DNA from: Methanoculleus chikugoensis
Lineage (GTDB): Archaea > Halobacteriota > Methanomicrobia > Methanomicrobiales > Methanoculleaceae
Reading direction: 5' to 3'
NCBI RefSeq assembly: GCF_900095385.1
Contig: NZ_FMID01000004.1
Location: forward strand, 62,001 to 126,000
DNA length: 64,000 bases
In this document: positions 57,692 through 64,000 of the stretch, one piece after another
Layout: each line of letters begins with the position of its first letter
Numbering within the stretch: position 1 is the stretch's first letter
Program-made: the position numbers and the translations under genes
Notes under the pieces: model-generated
What the model was told of the DNA's origin: nothing
The model's database searches: none
Seen by the model: the letters and a program-made list of their open reading frames with translations, nothing else

Positions 57692-58645
57692 GTGCTTGAG
57701 AAGACGATCTTCGTGGAAGAACTGAGCGGGAGCGTCCAGGTCGACGCGCCCTTCGTGGTGGACGCCGCAGAACTCCGGGAGAAGCGGGGCGGCAAATACA
57801 TTCAACTCGTCATCTCCGACAGGACCGGGCGAGGGACCTGCAAGGTCTGGGGGACGCCGGATCTCAGTGTGGAGCAGATCGAGGGGTTCTGCCGCGCTAT
57901 CCGGCCCGGCGAGGTCTACCGCATCCGGGGATATGCGAAGGAGTTCAACGGCACCTGCGAGGTGAACGTGAACGACGGGATCGCGAACCTCGCGGACCCT
58001 ATCCGGGGAGACCTTCTCGACCCGTCCTGGTTTGTCCATGCACCCGCGGACGACGACGGAGTCCGGCGGGGACTCGGGCGTATGGCCGCCCAGATCGAGG
58101 ACCCCGGCATATTCTCCCTCGTATCACGGGTGATGAACGATACGCCCGGGTTCTTTGAGGTTCCCGCGGCCAAACGCCGCCATCACGACTATATGGGAGG
58201 CCTTGCGGAGCACACCCTCGAGACCGCGGAGATTGCGGCGAACCTCGCGGGCAGCGTCTCGCGGGCGGAGATGGATACCGACATCCTCCTCGCCGGAGCA
58301 CTCCTCCACGACATCGGCAAAGCGTCCTGCTTCTGCCGTCGGGGTTTCTCGTTCGTCGCGCTCCCCGACTACACCCTCGTCGGGCATACGGCGATCGGGG
58401 CCGCGGCGCTGATGAAGTACTCCGCCGGCGTCGATCCCGCACGGTTCGCGCACATCCTCCATATCGTGATGTCGCACCACGGCCCCCACGGCGAGGTCCA
58501 GCCCCGGACGCCCGAGGCCTGGGCGGTTCACTTCGCTGACAACGCAAGCGCCACCCTCCGGAGTGTCTGCGACGACGCGAGCGCCCTTAACCCGGGAGAG
58601 GAGCGGCAGGGAGCGCGGACGCGGCAGATGGTCTACCGGTTCTGA
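57692..58645 (+). CDS. OB-fold and HD-domain protein, YhaM-like nuclease
   Basis: A 317-residue protein with an N-terminal OB fold (GGKYIQLVISDRTGRGTCKV, IRPGEVYRIRGYAKEFNG) and an HD domain (HHDYMGGLAEHTLETAE, ALLHDIGKASCF, VMSHHGPHGE). This arrangement is that of the 3'-5' exoribonuclease YhaM/CBF1 group. Metal ligands are the paired His-Asp in LLHDIGK and the distal HH. The GTG start at 57692 has GGTGAT five bases upstream. TATA-like GTTTTAAGC lies at 57646-57656. Confidence 0.85.
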   Translation: MLEKTIFVEELSGSVQVDAPFVVDAAELREKRGGKYIQLVISDRTGRGTCKVWGTPDLSVEQIEGFCRAIRPGEVYRIRGYAKEFNGTCEVNVNDGIANLADPIRGDLLDPSWFVHAPADDDGVRRGLGRMAAQIEDPGIFSLVSRVMNDTPGFFEVPAAKRRHHDYMGGLAEHTLETAEIAANLAGSVSRAEMDTDILLAGALLHDIGKASCFCRRGFSFVALPDYTLVGHTAIGAAALMKYSAGVDPARFAHILHIVMSHHGPHGEVQPRTPEAWAVHFADNASATLRSVCDDASALNPGEERQGARTRQMVYRF

Positions 58646-58780
58646 AGGGCACACACCGATATAAACTATATGATGCTATACCAAAAATAACGGTTTTTAG
58701 GGGTTAGATCTAAGAATATCCTATTATTCTCTGAGTATAAGGGGTTTGTGATCCGCAGGGGAGGACCCTAGGTGACGAAC

Positions 58781-58930
58781 TCACGCCCCCTTCAGGTACG
58801 CCTCCGGGTCGCGCTCGAAGAGTTTCTTGCAGCCCGGGGCGCAGAAGTAGTAGGTCTTGCCCTTATACTCGGACGTGAACTTCGCCGTCGCCTCATCGAC
58901 GTCCATCTTGCATACGGGATCAACTGCCAT
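58781..58930 (-). CDS. Minimal YHS-domain protein
   Basis: A 49-residue protein consisting only of a YHS domain: [18 protein letters not shown], then [17 protein letters not shown]. The cysteines (PVCK, FCAPGC) suit binding of copper or another heavy metal. Its ATG overlaps the CopA stop by 11 bases, so it is cotranslated with the ATPase and may deliver or store its metal. It ends in YLKGA, full length for the domain. Confidence 0.85.
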   Translation of the reverse strand: MAVDPVCKMDVDEATAKFTSEYKGKTYYFCAPGCKKLFERDPEAYLKGA

Positions 58931-61385
58931 AAGTATCGACCTCCGACAGGATCCCTCTCTTCACCGGAGGTATATATGTCTTGAGCAGCAGCGAGAGCGA
59001 GACGACCGTCACCGACGAGAGGGCCATCGCGAGCGCCGCGTACTCCGGCCGGAAGGTGATGCCGAAGAAGGGGTAGAGCACGCCTGCCGCGAGGGGGATG
59101 AGGGCGGAGTTGTAGGCGAACGCCCAGAAGAGGTTCTGCTTGATCCGGCTCATCACCTTCCGGGAGAGTTCGACGGCCGCGACGGCGTCGACGAGGTCGT
59201 CCCGGACGAGGACGATATCCCCGCTCTCGATGGCGACGTCGGTTCCACTCCCGATGGCGATCCCGACGTCCGCCTGCGCAAGCGCCGGGGCGTCGTTGAT
59301 CCCGTCGCCGACGAAGGCCACGACCTCGCCCTGCACCTGGAGGGCCCGGACCTCTTCGGCCTTCTCCTGCGGCAGCACCCCGGCGTGGACGTCCGTGATA
59401 CCGACCTCGCGGGCGATGGCGTTCGCCGTCCGCTCGTTGTCACCGGTGATCATCATGACGGAGAGGCCCATCCGTTTCAGTTCCGCGACGGCGGTCCGCG
59501 TCGTCGGTTTGAGGGTATCGGCGATGGCGAGAATGCCCGCGAGTTCGCCCCCTATGGCGACGAGCACCGCGGTCTTCCCCACGTCCTGAAACACGGTCAC
59601 CCGCATCCCGGCCTTCGGCGGGACGGCGATGCCGCGCTCCTCAAGGAAGGGCTGGTTCCCGATCAGGACCTCCTCCCCCTCCACGACAGCGCTGACCCCC
59701 AGGCCGCCGAAGGTGTTGAATCGCTCCGACGCCGGGATACCGACCCCGGCGCTCTCTGCCCGCCGGACGACCGCTGCCCCGAGCGGGTGCTGGGAGTTCT
59801 TCTCGACCGCCGCGGCGACCGATAACAGCCGGTCCTCCGGAACCCCGAACGCGACGACGTCGGTGACGTCGGGTTTCCCCCGGGTGAGCGTCCCCGTCTT
59901 GTCGAAGACGATCGCGGTCAGTTTCTCCGAGACCTCGAGCGCCTCGCCGTTCCTGATCAGCAGTCCGAGTTCGGCGCCCCGGCCGATCCCGACGGTCACG
60001 GCGGTCGGGGTGGCAAGGCCGAGCGCGCAGGGACAGGCGACGACCAGGACGGATATCAGCACCGTGAGCGCAAAGAGGAGCGACGAACCGAGCCCCACGT
60101 ACCAGACGAGGAAGGCGGCAATCGCTATCGCGAGAATGACCGGGATGAAGTAGGAGACCGCGACGTCGGCGATCCGCTCCACCGGGGGCCGTGAACCCTG
60201 GGCGTCCCGGACGAGCCTGATGATCTGCGATAACACCATATCTTTCCCGACCTTCTCCGCCCGGACCCGGAGGACCCCGTTCACGTTCAGGGTGCCGCCG
60301 ACGACCCCGTCGCCCTCCCGCCTGTCGGTCGGGATGGGCTCGCCGGTGATCATCGACTCGTCGACGGAACTCTCGCCGCCGACGACCGTCCCGTCCACCG
60401 GCACCTTCTCCCCCGGCCGGACCAGGAGCACGTCGCCGACGACGACCTCCTCGATCCCGACCTCGACCTCCCGGCCGTCCCGGATAACCGTCGCGGTCTT
60501 CGGCCGGAGGCCGATCAGGTTCTTGATGGCTTCAGACGTCCGCCCCTTCGCCCGGGCTTCGAGGTACCGCCCGAGCGTCAGGAACGAGGCAAGCATCACG
60601 GCGGTCTCGTAGAAGTTGAACTCCGGGGTGAGGACGATCCCGAAGGTGCCGAGAAGGCTTGCGCCGTATGCGACGCCGATCCCCATCGCGTACATGACGT
60701 CCATCGTCAGCGCCCGGTTCCGGAGCGCGGCGGCCGCGGCCCTGAAGATGGGGGCGCTGACGTAGAGGAAGACCGGCAGGGTGATGACGAGCATGACGAG
60801 GTTCACGGAGACCGGGAGGGCGGCCGCCCCCGGCATCCCGAGGAGCATGTAGACGAAGAGCGGGATGCTCACCGCAAAGCCGACGGTCAGCCGCCGGAAC
60901 TTGTCCCGGAGGTCTTCCTCGCGCATCCGGGTCTCGACGTCCCCGGTGACCTCCTCCTCGAGGCCGAGGTACTGGTAGCCGGCGTCCTCGACGGCGGCGC
61001 GGATATCCGCAGTCGTGACGAGCGCGGGGCTGTAGACGACGTGTGCATTCTCGTTTGCGAGGTTGACCCGGGCATCGTAGACCCCGTCGAGATCGCCGAG
61101 CGATGCCTCGATCACCTGGGCGCAGGAGGCGCAGACCATCCCGCCGATCCTGACGGTGACCTCGTTCCTTACGACCTCGTAACCGACGTTCGTGACCGTC
61201 CGTTCAAGATCCGCGAGGGTGGCCTTCGACGGGTCGTACTCGACGACGGCGGTCTCGTTTGCGAGGTTGACCCGGGCGTCATAGACGTCGTCCCGGCCCT
61301 GGAGAGCGCGTTCCACGTTGAGGGCGCAGGACGCACAGTGCATCCCGGAGATCTTCAGTTCCGCCTTTCTCTTCTGCTCCGGCAT
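58920..61385 (-). CDS. copA: Copper-type P1B ATPase
   Basis: An 821-residue heavy-metal pump. Two N-terminal metal-binding domains each carry CxxC (MHCASC at C17/C20, MVCASC), with matching [11 protein letters not shown] segments that suggest an internal duplication. Other family motifs are the CPC of the membrane site ([13 protein letters not shown]), the phosphorylation site [10 protein letters not shown], and [12 protein letters not shown] and [12 protein letters not shown]. It exports monovalent copper or silver. GAGGAG precedes the ATG at 61385; an upstream in-frame extension is not needed. Confidence 0.93.
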   Translation of the reverse strand: MPEQKRKAELKISGMHCASCALNVERALQGRDDVYDARVNLANETAVVEYDPSKATLADLERTVTNVGYEVVRNEVTVRIGGMVCASCAQVIEASLGDLDGVYDARVNLANENAHVVYSPALVTTADIRAAVEDAGYQYLGLEEEVTGDVETRMREEDLRDKFRRLTVGFAVSIPLFVYMLLGMPGAAALPVSVNLVMLVITLPVFLYVSAPIFRAAAAALRNRALTMDVMYAMGIGVAYGASLLGTFGIVLTPEFNFYETAVMLASFLTLGRYLEARAKGRTSEAIKNLIGLRPKTATVIRDGREVEVGIEEVVVGDVLLVRPGEKVPVDGTVVGGESSVDESMITGEPIPTDRREGDGVVGGTLNVNGVLRVRAEKVGKDMVLSQIIRLVRDAQGSRPPVERIADVAVSYFIPVILAIAIAAFLVWYVGLGSSLLFALTVLISVLVVACPCALGLATPTAVTVGIGRGAELGLLIRNGEALEVSEKLTAIVFDKTGTLTRGKPDVTDVVAFGVPEDRLLSVAAAVEKNSQHPLGAAVVRRAESAGVGIPASERFNTFGGLGVSAVVEGEEVLIGNQPFLEERGIAVPPKAGMRVTVFQDVGKTAVLVAIGGELAGILAIADTLKPTTRTAVAELKRMGLSVMMITGDNERTANAIAREVGITDVHAGVLPQEKAEEVRALQVQGEVVAFVGDGINDAPALAQADVGIAIGSGTDVAIESGDIVLVRDDLVDAVAAVELSRKVMSRIKQNLFWAFAYNSALIPLAAGVLYPFFGITFRPEYAALAMALSSVTVVSLSLLLKTYIPPVKRGILSEVDTYGS

Positions 61386-61551
61386 GTTATTCTCCTCGCT
61401 CTGCGCAGATAAAATACCTGCTCTCACCTGCCCGCCTTCGCGCACCCCCTCCCGGGAGAGGCCGGATTCTCAATACGGCACATCTCGATTTTTATGCACG
61501 ACATTTTTATATTCTTGACCGATTATACCGCCCCATCCTGAGGTGATTGTG

Positions 61552-62382
61552 ATGCAGAGAAGGGACATTCCAGCAGGGGAGAAGCAGTACGATATCGAGC
61601 ATACGGCATCGAGAGAGGATGTCGACGCCGGTCCCGGCGGAGGCGGTGATGCCCCCCCGCCCGATATCGAGCATACGGCATCGAGAGAGGATGTCGACAG
61701 CCTGATCGAGACGCTGCAGAGCGGCGATCCGACCGCACGCCGGACCGCCGCCCTCAACCTCGGCGCGCTCGGGGAGTGGCGGGCGGTGGACCCCCTCATC
61801 CGGGCGCTCAACGATCCGGTGCAGGACGTCCGGGAGGGGGCGGCAAACGCGCTCGTCATGGTCGGAACACCGGCGGTCGAACCGCTGATCGGCCTCCTCG
61901 ACCGTCCCGGAGTCGGGGTGCCACGGGAGCCGACCGGCCATGGCCTCACCCAGATCGACCTCCTCGGCGGGCCCGAGGGGATACCACCCGAGAAAAGGAG
62001 GCTCCAGCACGGGAGCGAGATCACCCAGCACGATCTCTTCGGGGGGCCGGCGGATCTCGGGACGAGAAAGAATCTCCGGCACCGCGAACTCGCCCAGCAC
62101 GATCTCCTCGGCGGCCCGGAGGACGCAAGGGAGCACGAACGACTCTTTCCCGGAGCGAGGAGGGCCGGCGTCGTGCCGGAAGGGGTCAGCCCCGGCACGG
62201 CGCTGCGCCGGGCCTACGCCGCCATCATCCTCGGGGAGATCGCCGACCCGCGGGCGGAAGGAGCGCTCGACCGGGCGCTCTCTGATGCCGACCCCCGGGT
62301 CCGGAGGGGGGCGGAGGACGGGATGGCGCGGTTCCGGCAGAAGCAGGGTTCGGCGACCCCCGTTCCACCGGTATCCCGGTGA
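61552..62382 (+). CDS. HEAT-repeat protein with internal duplications
   Basis: A 276-residue protein. The N-terminus holds DIEHTASREDVD twice, encoded by an exact 36-base direct repeat (61591-61626 and 61663-61698). Then HEAT-like repeats follow (TARRTAALNLGALGEWRAVDPLIRAL, AVEPLIGLLDRPG), an inserted block with three QxDLxGGP units, and a C-terminal HEAT repeat (LRRAYAAIILGEIADPRAEG). TATA-like TTTTTATATTC at 61504-61514 and GAGGTGAT six bases before the ATG support the start. Likely a scaffold or lyase-like adaptor; function unknown. Confidence 0.78.
   Translation: MQRRDIPAGEKQYDIEHTASREDVDAGPGGGGDAPPPDIEHTASREDVDSLIETLQSGDPTARRTAALNLGALGEWRAVDPLIRALNDPVQDVREGAANALVMVGTPAVEPLIGLLDRPGVGVPREPTGHGLTQIDLLGGPEGIPPEKRRLQHGSEITQHDLFGGPADLGTRKNLRHRELAQHDLLGGPEDAREHERLFPGARRAGVVPEGVSPGTALRRAYAAIILGEIADPRAEGALDRALSDADPRVRRGAEDGMARFRQKQGSATPVPPVSR
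61591..61698 (+). repeat. Exact 36-base direct repeat within the HEAT-protein gene
   Basis: Two identical copies begin at 61591 and 61663, each GATATCGAGCATACGGCATC followed by GAGAGAGGATGTCGAC. Unlike the GC-rich linker between them, they are exact, which suggests a recent duplication or strong constraint. The length is divisible by three, so the frame is kept. Confidence 0.85.
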
Positions 62383-62804
62383 TGCCGGAGCGAACCACTC
62401 TTTTCTTTTTGGCATGCCGGGAGCATCTTCGGACCAGAGGGCCCTCGTGGGGGTGGTAGAGCCGGGGTATATATGGGTGGACCTCATAAGTTAGACACCT
62501 TAGGCGCCCCGGGTGCAGCCATGACCCTGAACTCCGGGAGAGGCATACCGCCTCTTCGGAGCACTCTGACGCGGGTCTTCACATTCCTGACTGTACAAGA
62601 GAGCAGCCGCCGGGCACAGATCTATTCCGGGCGTGACGATATGCCGCGCAAGGGGGTCGGCCCGGCGGGCAGTCTCTACCACCCCGGGGAAAGACTGCCC
62701 CATCGTTCTCTTACGAGTTTTGCCGATGCTGGCAGTTGCCTATCCTGAACAGCGAGCCCGGAGGAGACACGGGATCTCTTTGCCGGGTTCAAGAGAGTTA
62801 TACC
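62383..62804 (+). ncRNA. Promoter-linked structured segment between HEAT and zinc-ribbon genes
   Basis: A T-rich terminator stretch after the HEAT gene (62398-62411) is followed by TATA box GTATATATG (62467-62475). Downstream, from about 62495, stems AGAGGC/GCCTCT (62539-62555) and the 9-base perfect GGGCAGTCT/AGACTGCCC (62667-62700) suggest a structured transcript or long leader of the zinc-ribbon gene. No convincing open frame. Confidence 0.35.
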
Positions 62805-62960
62805 ATGACAGCAGAAACAACCGGAAACTACGCCATCTATTACTGTGGCAAATGCCATCACCGATGGGAAGGAGAATCTACCAGTGGACCCGTCAAATGT
62901 CCGATATGTCGAAACTACAGCACCATAGGACGCACGGAACCGAGACGTTGGCGGAGGTAG
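62805..62960 (+). CDS. Small zinc-ribbon protein
   Basis: A 51-residue protein, mostly one zinc ribbon: YYCGKCHHRWEG and VKCPICRNYSTI, with two CxxC pairs about 18 residues apart. The C-terminus is basic (PRRWRR), suiting nucleic acid or protein contact. Starts at ATG 62805. No specific family recognised. Confidence 0.65.
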   Translation: MTAETTGNYAIYYCGKCHHRWEGESTSGPVKCPICRNYSTIGRTEPRRWRR

Positions 62961-63141
62961 TGACAGGCGTTGCCTTGAGCCCCGGATGCCATGTGCGACC
63001 GGAATTGCACGCGCCTTACCCCCTCTCTCTTTTGAAGATCGCCCCGCCAGAGTTGAACGCCTCTCAGAACAGGGTCTTTGGATGCCTCCCGAGAGGCATC
63101 TTGCGCAAGTTATTATATCGACCCTTCGCCATACACCGGCC
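62961..63141. other. Gap with TATA box for the second HEAT gene
   Basis: TTATTATATCG at 63111-63121 lies about 21-31 bases before the ATG at 63142, so that transcript would be leaderless or nearly so. Nothing else seen. Confidence 0.4.
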
Positions 63142-64000
63142 ATGGAGGCGAAAAGATTGGCACAAGAGAGACGGTTCAACATCGATCGCCTGCGGGCCGA
63201 GGAGGACGTAGACGGCCTGGTCGAGGCGATCGAGAGCGATGACGGCCTGACCCGTCAGCGGGCCGCCCTGGCGCTCGGGGACTTCGGCGGTGCCGAAGCG
63301 GTCGGGCCGCTCATCCGGGCGCTTGGCGACCCGCTGACGGCGGTGCGGGAGGCGGCGGCGGACTCGCTCACGCTGCTCGGGAGCCCGGCGGTCGGGCCGC
63401 TGGTCGAACTCCTCGATGACCCCGAAGCGTCGGGGAGGTACGACGAGCCGGGGGCCGCCGCCGGCCCGACGACCGTGACCGGCCCCGGGGGCCGGACCTG
63501 GGAGGTCGCGACCGGGAGGGATCTCCGGCGGGTCTACGCGGCCGCCATCCTCGGTGAGATCAACGATCCTGCCGCGGTCGAGCCCCTCGCCCGGGCGCTC
63601 AAGGATGCAAGCGATGACCTCCGGTGCCAGGCGTCCGGGGCGCTTGCAAAGTTCGAGAGCAGGGCGGTGGAGCCGCTCATGGCGATGCTCGCCGATGCGG
63701 ACCCGGACGTCCGGATCGTCGCGGCGGGGGTCCTCGGCGATACCGGCAACCCGGCTGCGGTCGAGCCCCTCATCGGGGCGCTCCGGGACGAGAACGACGA
63801 TGTCCGGGGGGCGGCGGGAGGCGCCCTCTTTCGGATGGGCGATGCCGCGGTCGAGCCGCTGATCGCGGCGACGAAGGACGCCGACAGGAACGTCCGGCTC
63901 TATGCGGCGGGAGCGCTCAAGTACATCGGCAACCCGCGGGCAATCGAGGCGTTGCAGCGCCTCGCCGGGAGCGCCGATGCGGAGGAGAGAAGCGTTGCAG
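63142..64000 (+). CDS. HEAT-repeat protein (runs off the window)
   Basis: An open frame of 286 codons without a stop at the right edge. It holds at least six HEAT-like repeats (RAALALGDFGGAEAVGPLI, AAAILGEINDPAAVEPLA, AAGVLGDTGNPAAVEPLI, AAGALKYIGNPRAIEAL). It is a paralogue of the protein at 61552: both begin EDVDxLxE and share VxPLIRALxDP. It lacks the QxDLxGGP insert and the N-terminal duplication; in their place is a Gly/Thr-rich stretch after the second repeat. Confidence 0.85.
   Translation, partial: MEAKRLAQERRFNIDRLRAEEDVDGLVEAIESDDGLTRQRAALALGDFGGAEAVGPLIRALGDPLTAVREAAADSLTLLGSPAVGPLVELLDDPEASGRYDEPGAAAGPTTVTGPGGRTWEVATGRDLRRVYAAAILGEINDPAAVEPLARALKDASDDLRCQASGALAKFESRAVEPLMAMLADADPDVRIVAAGVLGDTGNPAAVEPLIGALRDENDDVRGAAGGALFRMGDAAVEPLIAATKDADRNVRLYAAGALKYIGNPRAIEALQRLAGSADAEERSVA

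Noticed and set aside
61591-61698. Target-site duplication of a mobile element
   Set aside because: The two copies are in-frame coding repeats 36 bases apart with no inserted element.

Overview
The window reads as chromosomal DNA of a high-GC hydrogenotrophic methanogen. The marker genes are formylmethanofuran dehydrogenase, coenzyme F420 synthesis (cofC, cofE, cofG), mfnA for methanofuran, diphthamide synthase and Nre repair protein. TATA-box promoters sit about 25-30 bases upstream of expected transcript starts, and Shine-Dalgarno sites match the 16S 3' end. Gene content and base composition suggest Methanomicrobiales, most likely Methanoculleus; this is an inference, since no database search was possible.

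Layout. 1-7.6 kb: an amino-acid permease, two hemerythrin-like proteins, a decayed fmdB fragment, a fused fmdD-fmdB gene, a methyltransferase and a molbindin. 7.9-13.8 kb (minus strand): a complete rRNA locus, 16S, tRNA-Ala, 23S, tRNA-Cys, 5S, preceded by six regularly spaced TATA elements. 14.2-19.2 kb (minus): scpA, smc and a coiled-coil gene. 19.4-26.6 kb (plus): glyA-folD-DHPS-like-cofE with convergent cofC, then cofG-purC-purS, an internally deleted purQ and a ferredoxin:thioredoxin reductase-like gene. 27-35.3 kb (minus): a seven-gene run ppsA-mfnA-hpt-dph2-METTL5-like-MFS-AarF kinase. 35.4-37.2 kb: serA and tRNA-Val.

37.9-42 kb (minus) is a three-gene cell-surface cluster. Two secreted paralogues flank a membrane-anchored protein with Ig-like architecture. 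It is the best candidate in the window for an undescribed system. 42-50.5 kb holds a possible structured RNA, an acyltransferase, a PPC-YgiQ pair, small proteins, an AIM24-like protein and a DUF2117-Nre pair. 50.6-56.1 kb holds DNA ligase and two more secreted proteins, one with a seven-repeat propeller, SdrD-B-like domains and a charged tail. 56.4-64 kb holds DJ-1, a glycosyltransferase, an OB-HD protein, a CopA ATPase with a tiny YHS protein, and two HEAT-repeat proteins.

In combination, the central genes supply one-carbon carriers and cofactors of methanogenesis (F420, methanofuran, tungsten or molybdenum enzyme) and link them to serine/glycine and purine synthesis. Gaps between genes are not empty. 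They hold a hairpin-rich repeat family at three loci, two copies of a TATA-plus-hairpin element tied to fmdB, and several promoter-linked structured segments.
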